Part shown: positions 6,865 through 14,196 of the stretch, piece after piece
Position numbering within the stretch: the stretch's first letter is position 1
Layout of the letters: each line of letters begins with the position of its first letter
Origin: Candidatus Firestoneibacteriota bacterium
GTDB lineage: Bacteria; Oederibacteriota; Muellerivitia; Muellerivitales; Muellerivitaceae
Length of the DNA stretch: 36,125 bases
Assembly: GCA_013286205.1 (NCBI GenBank)
Contig: JABDGD010000021.1
Span: forward strand, 1 to 36,125
Direction: 5' to 3'
Made by a program: the position numbers and the translations under genes
The notes under the pieces: model-generated
What the model was told of the DNA's origin: nothing
What the model saw: the letters and a program-made list of their open reading frames with translations, nothing else
Databases searched by the model: none

Positions 6865-8838
6865 ATGAACAACAAAAAGACTTCTTCTTTAGACACCTTG
6901 TGCCGGTTGACCGGTTTTTTGTTTTTGGCGCTGATTCCTCTCACGGCTCTGATACCGGTGGCCCATCCGCCTTACTGGTGGACTGAAGATCTGATCTTGA
7001 GATGGGTGTCGGTTTTAACCCTTCTGTTTTGCACTTTCCGCTACTGGCAAATTACTAAATCTGGCTCCATTTGGGATTTGGGTTTAGCGGATGTGGTTTT
7101 AATTCTTCTCTCTATCTGGACTTTGTTGTCTGCCAGCAATTCAGCCCAATCCTTCGATAGCTTTTACGCCCTGCGAAATTTATGGGTCATCGCTTTATTT
7201 TGGTTCTCGTTAAGAGGTTTGTGGGAAATGTATCCGGATCTTTATCCCCGGTTTACCCGCATTTTTTGGGGAACCTCGGTGATCGCGGCGGCATGGGTTT
7301 TTATTTCTACTTTAGGGCAGTCGATCTGGCCGGCTTCTTTTGTCTGGATTTTTCCCCGGCAGGGTTTCTTTACCAATTCCAATATCGCCGCGGGTTATCT
7401 GGGGATGGCGCTGGTAGTCGCCCTGCTCAAAATGATCCGCCACGAAAAGGTGAATCCTGCCGCCTTTTTGATTGTGCTAACGGGTTGGGGAGTGACGCAA
7501 AGCCGTGGAGCCTTCTTGGCCCTGGTCGTTGTGATCGTTATTTTCGCCGTGTTAAACACCAAGGAGCTTGAACAAACACTCAGCCGCTGGAAATCCAATC
7601 AGTGGATTAAGTTTATGCTGCTGGTTTTTGTGCTGGCCTGCGCGTCTGTACCCATGGTGAACCGTCTTTTTCACGCGCTGGATATTGATCCCCGCGCTTA
7701 TTTCCGGGTCGAGATTTGGCGGAGCGCTTTGCATATGGTGATGGCTCAACCCCTGTGGGGCTTTGGGCCGGGCACCTTTGGGGATATTTATCCCATCTAC
7801 CGCTCCGGATTTCTTTGGAACACAGTAACCGATGTGGCCCATAACGAATATTTGCAAGTAGCGGCTGAATGCGGGATTCCGGCTTTAATTTTCACGCTGC
7901 TTTTGCTCTGGTCGCTTTTGATGCGTTTTCAAAAAAGCTTCGGCTCGGTTTCGATTTTCAAGCCTATCGCCGCGCAGGCTCAGGCCGCGGAATTCGCTTT
8001 TTACATTATTCTTTTTGAGGCCGTTCACGATTTTGTGGATTACACCCTGCATGACTGGGCGCACCGGTTGATTCTGCTGGGCTTCATTACTTACGCGTTG
8101 AAAAAGAATAATCCGCAGGAAGACCTGAAAATTTCATTAAGACTCTCTTACCGTACCCAAATCGCGGCGGTCGCAGCTTTGTTTTTGATCGCCATATGGT
8201 CTTTGGGCATTGGCGGGTTTAAAGATTACATGAGCCGTCTCTATGAATTGCAAAGCACGGTGGCCTTTCACGCGGGTGATTTGGGAACCGCTGAAGTGGA
8301 CGCCCGTAAGAGTCTGGATTGCCGGAAAAATAATATTAATTCCTGGAATTTACTGGGCACCATTGATGACGCCAAGGCCAGCATGACCAAATCGCCTGTG
8401 GATCGAGAAAAATTATTCTCTCAGGCGAAAGCTGAGTTTGATCAGGCCATCAGCCTTTCACCTTTTTCATTGGGTGTGCAGGAAAACGAGGTCGGCGATT
8501 TGCTCAAGAGCGGAAGGGTTCAGGACGCCATTGATCTAGAAAAACGCATGATCGCTAAAGTGCCGGAAGATCCCAGTCACTATCTGGCGCTGGCGACCAT
8601 TTTGACGAAGTTCCACCGGGAAAAAGAAGCGCTGATTCCTGTGCAACAGGCGTTGGAAATCGATGATTATTTTGTGCCTGCCTGCCTGCTCAAAGCTCAA
8701 ATCCTTGAAACCTTGGGCCGTAAACAGGAAGCGCTCAAAACTTATCAGAAGGCCCAATCCATTATGGAACAGCTTCATTTAAAAGATCCTTCGGGACAAT
8801 TGGACGTCCATGTCCGGCAGCTTCAAAGCGAGCTTTAA
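6865..8838 (+). CDS. O-antigen ligase / Wzy-type polytopic membrane protein with C-terminal TPR repeats
   Basis: 657 residues. About ten to twelve hydrophobic segments span residues 15 to about 455. The Wzy_C/O-antigen ligase core is visible: TQSRGAFLAL, then the large periplasmic loop with RVEIWRSALHM, PLWGFGPGTFGDIYPIYR and AHNEYLQVAAECG. The histidine of AHNEY corresponds to the conserved catalytic-loop histidine of WaaL-type enzymes. After the last membrane segment, residues about 470-657 form TPR-like repeats (AEFDQAISLSPF, YLALATILTKFHREKEAL, AQILETLGRKQEALKTYQKA). The family transfers or polymerises lipid-linked glycans on the periplasmic side; whether this one ligates to lipid A, polymerises a polysaccharide or glycosylates protein is open. 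It starts nine bases after the glycosyltransferase and abuts the next gene, so the block is one operon. Confidence 0.88.
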   Translation: MNNKKTSSLDTLCRLTGFLFLALIPLTALIPVAHPPYWWTEDLILRWVSVLTLLFCTFRYWQITKSGSIWDLGLADVVLILLSIWTLLSASNSAQSFDSFYALRNLWVIALFWFSLRGLWEMYPDLYPRFTRIFWGTSVIAAAWVFISTLGQSIWPASFVWIFPRQGFFTNSNIAAGYLGMALVVALLKMIRHEKVNPAAFLIVLTGWGVTQSRGAFLALVVVIVIFAVLNTKELEQTLSRWKSNQWIKFMLLVFVLACASVPMVNRLFHALDIDPRAYFRVEIWRSALHMVMAQPLWGFGPGTFGDIYPIYRSGFLWNTVTDVAHNEYLQVAAECGIPALIFTLLLLWSLLMRFQKSFGSVSIFKPIAAQAQAAEFAFYIILFEAVHDFVDYTLHDWAHRLILLGFITYALKKNNPQEDLKISLRLSYRTQIAAVAALFLIAIWSLGIGGFKDYMSRLYELQSTVAFHAGDLGTAEVDARKSLDCRKNNINSWNLLGTIDDAKASMTKSPVDREKLFSQAKAEFDQAISLSPFSLGVQENEVGDLLKSGRVQDAIDLEKRMIAKVPEDPSHYLALATILTKFHREKEALIPVQQALEIDDYFVPACLLKAQILETLGRKQEALKTYQKAQSIMEQLHLKDPSGQLDVHVRQLQSEL

Positions 8839-10929
8839 ATGACGGTGGCGCGCCACTCCTATTCGGATCATCCGCGCTATTTCCCCGTGGGTTTGATTTT
8901 CACCATCTTGTTTGTTTTTAACGCGTGTCTCGTTTCTCCCTATATCGCCTGGTATGACTCGGGCGAACTTATCGGCACCACAGTTTGTCTCGGCATTTCC
9001 CATCCCTCGGGCCAGGTGCTTCTTCATCTGTTAGGTAAATGCTTCCTGCTTTGGCCGTGGGGAACCGCGGCTTTTAAGATGGGCTTGATGTCGGCTTTTT
9101 GCGCGGCCACGGCTTCGGCTTTGTTTTACACCCTGGCCTGCCGGTTAACCACCGGGCTGATGCCGCCGGACCTTTTGCGGCATGATCTTTCTTTTGAACT
9201 CAAGACCTGGCTGTTTCTTTTAACTCTGGGATGGAGCTGGAGCCAGCCCTGGTGGCGTTATTCGCTAACGCCTTTGGTTTACGCGCTTCATTTGCTTCTG
9301 GCCATGCTGGTTCTATGGGCTTTAAGTTTAGAAAAGCCCTGGAAGTGGGCGCTGGCTTTTTTCATCATGGGCGCCGCGACGGTTCTTCGGCCCACCCAAT
9401 TTTTCGCCGTTCCTTTTGTGGGATTGGCCTTGATCTGGCAATACCGCCGTCACTTGGATCGTTTGCCCAAAAAGTTGATCTTCCTTTTAGCGTTTTTTGT
9501 TTTGGGCCGCAGTGTGGGCCTTTATTTGCCCCTGCGCTCGGCGCTTCATCCTTCTATGGCTTACGCGGACGTGACTCACTTCAACGCTTTCTTTCATCAA
9601 ATCTTCGCGTTGAGATTCTCCAAATACGTCGGCACCATTACTCTCAGTAATATTCTTTCAGTGCTTCATCAGATGGTCGATCATTTTTGGAATGATCTGA
9701 CGCCTCTGGGAGCGGGTTTGGTGATGTGGGGTTTGGGCTTCTTGTGGTGGGAAAGAGAAAGAATACCTGTTTTTCTTTGGGTGGGTCTTGGCTGGGGACT
9801 GCTTGAGGCGCTGTTCGTCTTTACAATTCCTTACCCCACGTTTGAATCACACCAGGTCATTCTGGGCTGGGTGTTTAGCGGATTTTTAGCGGCAATGCCC
9901 ATGACTTTTGGAGATCAAATTTTACGCAAAGGGCGCTACCGAACCATCATCTGGGCGTCCTACTTAATCATGGCCGTTTTTGTGCTGGCACAACTGTCGA
10001 TGGTGGGGCATTTATTGGACCGCAAGAAAGACAGAACGGCGCAGGATTATGCCCGCAATGTTTTGACTCTTATGGCGCCGCACGCGCTTTATTTGCCCTA
10101 TGAGGAAAATGAATATTTCCCTCTGGCGGGTTATCAGGAATCTTTTAACTTTCGTAAAGATATTGAACTCATCGAGCCAGGTACGCCGCAAGCCGTTATG
10201 GGCGCCCGGGTTGAGGAATGCTTAAAACAAAACCGTCCTATTTACACAACGCATCAGTGGGCGCTGCCAGCCACCTGGGCCTTTGAAAGCGTGGGGCCTC
10301 TTTGGCGTGTGGTCCGGGCGGAGCCTTTAACGGGTCAGAAGTTCCCGCCAGTTTCAAAACCGCAGGCTTCCTGGGGAAAAGTTGAGCTTCTTTCCGTTCA
10401 AATTGAACCTGCCAAGGTGAAGGCGGGTGAGTTTGTTCAGATCACTTATCATTGGGAACGCATGGGGCCAAGTGTTTATGACAAGACCGATTCGGTACTG
10501 GCTTTGTTTACAGATGAAAAGGGAAGCTACTCCACCCGTGAAGGGTTATTTTGGCTTCATGATATTCATCAACCCTTCGGACTGCTTTTTGATCAGTTAA
10601 AGCCCGGCTTGAGCTATACCGAAAAACGGATTGTGATGATTCCTTCAGACTATCCGCCGGGGCGGTATCAGCTGATGGTGGCGCTTCAAAAACAGATTCA
10701 TCAGCAGGCGGGACAAGAAACCTTTAACAAAGAGTTTTATGAACGGAGCGCTGCCGAGAGTTTAGATAAATTTCAGGGCCGCGGACAGAATGGCTCTTTA
10801 GTGCAGTTTTCAACGGCGCAAGGCAATGTGGACAACTTGTGGCCGGTGAGCCAAAGTCTTTTACCCGCAGCGGATTCCCGCTTCGCGCCGACAGCTTCGC
10901 TCGAAATTGAAAGCCCCGATCAGCCTTAA
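8839..10929 (+). CDS. DUF2723-family polytopic membrane protein (putative GT-C glycosyltransferase)
   Basis: 696 residues starting directly after the preceding stop codon. The first third carries the DUF2723 signature: WYDSGELIGTTVCLGISHPSG, with the acidic residue of the first loop (DSGEL) expected to be catalytic in GT-C enzymes. About ten membrane segments run to residue 395. The rest (about 395-696) is a soluble, probably periplasmic part including a beta-rich stretch (VELLSVQIEPAKVKAGEFVQITYHW split over several strands). Related eukaryotic TMEM260 proteins are O-mannosyltransferases; for bacterial members, activity is inferred. With the neighbouring ligase, glycosyltransferase and epimerase it likely builds or attaches an extracytoplasmic glycan. 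The DUF2723 match is by motif recall, not a search. Confidence 0.82.
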   Translation: MTVARHSYSDHPRYFPVGLIFTILFVFNACLVSPYIAWYDSGELIGTTVCLGISHPSGQVLLHLLGKCFLLWPWGTAAFKMGLMSAFCAATASALFYTLACRLTTGLMPPDLLRHDLSFELKTWLFLLTLGWSWSQPWWRYSLTPLVYALHLLLAMLVLWALSLEKPWKWALAFFIMGAATVLRPTQFFAVPFVGLALIWQYRRHLDRLPKKLIFLLAFFVLGRSVGLYLPLRSALHPSMAYADVTHFNAFFHQIFALRFSKYVGTITLSNILSVLHQMVDHFWNDLTPLGAGLVMWGLGFLWWERERIPVFLWVGLGWGLLEALFVFTIPYPTFESHQVILGWVFSGFLAAMPMTFGDQILRKGRYRTIIWASYLIMAVFVLAQLSMVGHLLDRKKDRTAQDYARNVLTLMAPHALYLPYEENEYFPLAGYQESFNFRKDIELIEPGTPQAVMGARVEECLKQNRPIYTTHQWALPATWAFESVGPLWRVVRAEPLTGQKFPPVSKPQASWGKVELLSVQIEPAKVKAGEFVQITYHWERMGPSVYDKTDSVLALFTDEKGSYSTREGLFWLHDIHQPFGLLFDQLKPGLSYTEKRIVMIPSDYPPGRYQLMVALQKQIHQQAGQETFNKEFYERSAAESLDKFQGRGQNGSLVQFSTAQGNVDNLWPVSQSLLPAADSRFAPTASLEIESPDQP

Positions 10930-10950
10930 TCACTGAGCAAAGCTTGGCTT

Positions 10951-10979
10951 TTGCAATTTACTCCTCATCCGCTTACAAT
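10951..10979 (+). promoter_or_regulatory. Sigma70-type promoter for the HemQ-like gene
   Basis: TTGCAA (10951-10956) and TACAAT (10974-10979) are separated by exactly 17 bases. Transcription would begin near 10986, giving a leader of about 28 bases that carries AAGGAA at 11002-11007 before the ATG at 11014. This supports that ATG over the in-frame TTG at 10951, which lies inside the -35 box. Confidence 0.7.
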
Positions 10980-11013
10980 ACGGCCTTCTTCATCCCAATC
11001 TAAGGAATACCTC

Positions 11014-11763
11014 ATGTCTGAACGTCCGCAACATTCTCACGCACCCGTTGGAGCCCCTGCCGGCGCGCCTACGGCTCCCGTCAAACGTCAATTTGTCAGC
11101 TTTGAGTTTTATAAAATTTCCGAGGACTTCCGCAAGCTCTCCGGCTTTAAACGCGCGGCGGCTAAAAAGTCTTTTATCAAAGCGGTCGATACTTTCAAAA
11201 ACGAAGGCATCTTGTTGGCTTACTCTACTTTGGGATTTAAGGCTGAGACCGATTTAATGCTCTGGCGTATCAGCTATGACATGGACAGCTTTCAACGTTT
11301 GAGCTCGGCGGTGGCCAAATCCGCGATGGGCCCTTATTTAAAAACGGCGGCTTCTTATTTAGCGCAAACCAAGCGCAGCACTTATATCGACAAGCATCAG
11401 CATGACGGCCAAGACGGCAACCGCACCAACGTTTATCCGGGCCGGTTTAAATACATCTTCATCTATCCCTTTGTCAAAACCCGTGAATGGTACCTTCTGT
11501 CTAAAGAAGAACGCCAGCGCGTGATGGATGAGCATATTCGGGTGGGAACTCAATTCCCCTCAGTTAAATTGAACACGACCTATTCTTTCGGTTTGGATGA
11601 TCAGGACTTTGTGGTGGCTTTTGAGTCCGATGAGCCTGGGGATTTCTTGGACTTGGTGATGGCCTTGCGTGAAACCGAAGGCTCCAAGTACACCGTGCGG
11701 GATACCCCGATTTACACCTGCCGCCTGCATGAACTCAAAGACGCGTTGGATTTGTTGGGATAA
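11014..11763 (+). CDS. Chlorite-dismutase-family heme protein, HemQ/ChdC-like
   Basis: 249 residues from the ATG at 11014 (AAGGAA six bases upstream). After a Pro/Ala-rich leader of about 24 residues, the two ferredoxin-like halves of the family follow. Recognisable parts are MLWRISYDMDSFQ, the loop YPFVKTREWYLL, KEERQRVMDEH, NTTYSFGLDDQDFVVAFESD and RDTPIYTC. Y151 in YPFVK aligns with the catalytic tyrosine of coproheme decarboxylase and H174 with the proximal heme ligand. The position 13 residues after H174 is asparagine, not the distal arginine of true chlorite dismutases, so heme biosynthesis (coproheme to heme) or a heme-linked role is more likely than chlorite breakdown. No other heme genes are adjacent. 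It has its own promoter and precedes an ECF sigma gene. Residue alignment is from memory. Confidence 0.85.
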   Translation: MSERPQHSHAPVGAPAGAPTAPVKRQFVSFEFYKISEDFRKLSGFKRAAAKKSFIKAVDTFKNEGILLAYSTLGFKAETDLMLWRISYDMDSFQRLSSAVAKSAMGPYLKTAASYLAQTKRSTYIDKHQHDGQDGNRTNVYPGRFKYIFIYPFVKTREWYLLSKEERQRVMDEHIRVGTQFPSVKLNTTYSFGLDDQDFVVAFESDEPGDFLDLVMALRETEGSKYTVRDTPIYTCRLHELKDALDLLG

Positions 11764-11783
11764 CGACTGGTTGGTGTTTCTAG

Positions 11784-11809
11784 GTAACTTTTTAGGGTTT
11801 CCATCCGTA
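11784..11809 (+). promoter_or_regulatory. Candidate ECF-sigma promoter upstream of the sigma gene
   Basis: GTAACT (11784-11789) and CGTA (11806-11809) are separated by 16 bases. This resembles the GTAACC-N16-CGAA element I recall for Caulobacter SigF, the sigma factor paired with NrsF, with one mismatch in each half. The transcript would start near 11815, leaving a very short leader with AGAGG just before the TTG start at 11827. It suggests autoregulation by the sigma factor encoded here. Confidence 0.5.
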
Positions 11810-11826
11810 CACATCAAGAGGTGGTC

Positions 11827-12417
11827 TTGAAATCGTCTCGTTTGGGTTCTTCAACCGCTTCCAAGAAAGATTCCTGGGACCACCTGCAATGGGAGTCTTG
11901 GTCGCTGCTCATGGTGAAAATCCAGAGCGGGGATCAGGAGGCTTACCGGCAGTTCCTGAATGAGATCGGTCCGCTTCTTTTTAACTATGTACGGCGCCGG
12001 GTCTTTAATCCCGAAATGGTTCCGGATGTCTATCAGGAAGTTCTGTTAACTCTCCACAAGGCCCGTTTTACTTACGAACCCAGCCGTCCGCTGGGGCCCT
12101 GGCTTTTTACCGTAGCGCGAAACTCTATTTTGGACGCTTTGGGAAGAAACCGTAAATTCGCCGAGCGGGAAGTACCGACCGAAACTCTGCCCGAGTCCGG
12201 TGAGGTGGAAAATGACGGAAGCTTAGGGGATGAACTGCATCAAGCATTGAATAGTCTTTCGCCCATTCACCGGGAGGCTATTGAGCTCTTAAAATTGCGG
12301 GGTTTGTCTTTAGAGGAAGCGGCAAAAGAATTAAATATCTCGGTGGCGGCTTTAAAAGTCAGAGCCCACCGGGGTTATGAACAGCTTCGAAAATTATTAA
12401 CTGAAAAGAAGAAATGA
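11827..12417 (+). CDS. ECF-type RNA polymerase sigma-70 family factor
   Basis: About 196 residues. The TTG at 11827 is favoured because AGAGG ends five bases before it; an in-frame GTG at 11821 overlaps that site. The sigma2 domain spans about residues 30-100 with DQEAYRQFLNEIGPLLFNYVRRR and DVYQEVLLTLHKARFTY, ending GPWLFTVARNSILDALGR. The sigma4 domain (about 135-190) contains LSPIHREAIELLKLRGLSLEEAAKELNIS and VAALKVRAHRGYEQLR, the helix-turn-helix that reads the -35 box. The next gene, which overlaps the stop codon by four bases, encodes an NrsF-like membrane protein, so the factor is probably held inactive at the membrane until a stress signal. The signal is unknown; in Caulobacter the related pair responds to heavy metals. 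Confidence 0.93.
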   Translation: MKSSRLGSSTASKKDSWDHLQWESWSLLMVKIQSGDQEAYRQFLNEIGPLLFNYVRRRVFNPEMVPDVYQEVLLTLHKARFTYEPSRPLGPWLFTVARNSILDALGRNRKFAEREVPTETLPESGEVENDGSLGDELHQALNSLSPIHREAIELLKLRGLSLEEAAKELNISVAALKVRAHRGYEQLRKLLTEKKK

Positions 12418-13103
12418 AGACGCATACAACGGCTAAAACCAAACAAACGCCCCTGGCGTTTCATGAACGGCTCGTGGACCAAATGGTTCAAGATGCTAAG
12501 CCTGCCTCTGTGCTGATTCGCCCGGTGGTTCAATGGGTTTTGTGGCTGGCGGCGTCGCTGCTGGTGATGGCCTTCTTCTGGATGCGCATGGGTGTGCAGG
12601 CGAATGTATCGCAGGTTATGAAACAAATGCCGCCGCTTCTCTTTATTTTGTCGGCTTTCGCGGGCGCTTCTTTGGCCGCCTGGGAGGCGATTGCCTCCAG
12701 TATTCCGGGCCGGCAAACCGGGAAAGCTTACCGTGTTCTGGCGGTCTTGGTTTTGATGGCTCTCGCTTCCATCCCCTTTATCTTTTTTAACCAACCGGGT
12801 TCTTTAGATTTGGGCAAGGCTTTGTCGAACGGGATGGGCTGTGCGGAAGGCGCGGCTTTTTCGGGACTCATTCCCTGGATATTTATGGGCTGGATGCTTT
12901 CCCGCAATGCGACCTTTCATCCCTGGTGGACGGGCCTTTGGTCGGGTGTGTCGGCCTTTTTAATGGGTACTATTACGATTCAAATTCATTGCCCCAGCTG
13001 GGATATGGATCACGTGCTGATGGCCCACCTTTTACCCGCGGCAGTGGGAACGATGGTGGCCAGCCTCTTAGGCGCTTTCTGGTTTGCCCGCTGGAAAAAA
13101 TAA
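12414..13103 (+). CDS. NrsF / DUF1109-type membrane anti-sigma factor
   Basis: 229 residues with a cytoplasmic N-terminus of about 35 residues and six hydrophobic segments. The C-terminal pattern IHCPSWDMDHVLMAHLLPA followed by LLGAFWFARW matches the DUF1109/NrsF consensus (a cysteine-proline after the fifth segment, then a His-rich turn and RW end). A second cysteine lies in GMGCAEGAAFSG. In the known family these conserved cysteines matter for signal response. The ATG overlaps the sigma-factor stop as ATGA, which gives translational coupling and nearly equal dosage. Function as inhibitor of the ECF factor is inferred from family and position. The gene converges with the Nudix-GNAT gene, whose stop is only two bases away, with no terminator visible between them. 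Confidence 0.85.
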   Translation: MKTHTTAKTKQTPLAFHERLVDQMVQDAKPASVLIRPVVQWVLWLAASLLVMAFFWMRMGVQANVSQVMKQMPPLLFILSAFAGASLAAWEAIASSIPGRQTGKAYRVLAVLVLMALASIPFIFFNQPGSLDLGKALSNGMGCAEGAAFSGLIPWIFMGWMLSRNATFHPWWTGLWSGVSAFLMGTITIQIHCPSWDMDHVLMAHLLPAAVGTMVASLLGAFWFARWKK

Positions 13104-13105
13104 TT

Positions 13106-14134
13106 TTAACGTTTTGAGACAGACCGATAAATTCTGTGGCGCATGGGATCGTCGTGTTCATGAGCGCCCTTCATCCGTCCCCGCAGGCTTTTAGGCGCTT
13201 TTTCATGTTCCATCAGTTCAAAATCCACATTTAAAAAATAGCCGGGTGTATTGGTGACCAACCACAAGGGTTCGTTGTCGGCCAGATGCTTCATGCTGGG
13301 CAAGGTTTGTCTTTCTTTCGGGTTCTTCCATTGGTCGCAGACGAAATCAATCAGGGCCTGTCCCACACCCCGGCCTTGATAGGCATACTCCACACCCGGC
13401 CCGATAAGCTCGACACAATCCTGCCGGGAAACCAACCCCAAAACAGCTGCGGGGACTTCGTTGACGACGGCGACCCACCAATGGGCTTGTTCCAACTCGG
13501 GCTTGGTGAAGTTGTGATGGATCAGCAATTTTTCAATCAAAAGGAAATCCGCGGCGTTGGCCCGCCGGATGACCAAGGGGTTGCGCAGGGCCCACATGGA
13601 AAGCTCGGTTAGGTTGCCCCGGTAGATGAGGCCTCCGATGTTAGTCTCTTTTAATTTTTCCACCATCTGGTGAACCTGCATGGGTGTGGCCCAGGTGGCG
13701 TCTTTGACTTCTTTGAGATCGATGGGTTTTAAAAGGGTGTCGCCGGTGGTGGCGTGAAAAATATAAGAATCCCAGGTGACGAGATCTTTTTCAAAAGTAA
13801 TATCCAGAGTGATGTGGGCGATAAATTTTTTGAGATTAATTTTTAGGCCGGTTTCTTCATGGGCTTCCCTGAGGGCGCCCGCTGCGATATCCTCGCCGGG
13901 ATTAACGCCGCCCGAGGGGGAACGGAATACTCCCGGCGGGTAGCTGTGTTTAGACATGAGGGCGAAACGTCCGTCCGGACCTTCTATGAGTATGGTGACA
14001 TCGTGGAAACGGTTTTCGCGGACGCTCTTTTGAAGCAGGTGCCAGCCCGGTTCATTAAATTCCTGGGTCATCCAGGGATGATAGGGGTATCCGAAACGGG
14101 TGCGGATGGATGATAATTGGGGCAATAGGTGCAA
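13106..14134 (-). CDS. Nudix hydrolase fused to a GNAT-type acetyltransferase domain
   Basis: 342 residues on the minus strand. The start is TTG at 14134-14132, backed by GGAGG five bases upstream on the minus strand. The N-terminal half (about 40-170) carries a full Nudix box at residues 75-97: G-x5-E-x7-REAHEETGL, with REAHEE giving the metal-binding glutamates. The C-terminal half (about 188-290) is GNAT-like: LVIRRANAADFLLIEKLL, then PGVEYAYQGRGVGQALIDF with the acetyl-CoA pyrophosphate loop (Q-G-R-G-V-G). Both domains seem intact. A hydrolase for a nucleoside-diphosphate-linked compound plus an acyltransferase in one chain suggests metabolite repair or coupled modification, but substrates are unknown. 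It is the only gene on this strand in the window. Confidence 0.85.
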   Translation of the reverse strand: MHLLPQLSSIRTRFGYPYHPWMTQEFNEPGWHLLQKSVRENRFHDVTILIEGPDGRFALMSKHSYPPGVFRSPSGGVNPGEDIAAGALREAHEETGLKINLKKFIAHITLDITFEKDLVTWDSYIFHATTGDTLLKPIDLKEVKDATWATPMQVHQMVEKLKETNIGGLIYRGNLTELSMWALRNPLVIRRANAADFLLIEKLLIHHNFTKPELEQAHWWVAVVNEVPAAVLGLVSRQDCVELIGPGVEYAYQGRGVGQALIDFVCDQWKNPKERQTLPSMKHLADNEPLWLVTNTPGYFLNVDFELMEHEKAPKSLRGRMKGAHEHDDPMRHRIYRSVSKR

Positions 14135-14160
14135 GAGTGCCTCCGATAAACGTCTCTAGT

Positions 14161-14170
14161 TATGATAAAT
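14161..14170. promoter_or_regulatory. Possible shared -10 region between divergent genes
   Basis: TATGATAAAT lies between the divergent Nudix-GNAT and GH92 genes. TATGAT reads as a -10 on the plus strand, and overlapping TATCAT reads as a -10 on the minus strand. Matching -35 boxes are poor in both directions, so this is tentative. AAGGAA at about 14188-14193 is the ribosome binding site for GH92. Confidence 0.35.
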
Positions 14171-14196
14171 CTTTTTAGGCGATACTTGAAGGAATC

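Noticed and set aside
11014..11763. Annotation as a true chlorite dismutase
   Set aside because: The position expected to hold the distal arginine is asparagine, and the YPFVK loop fits coproheme decarboxylase-type members better.
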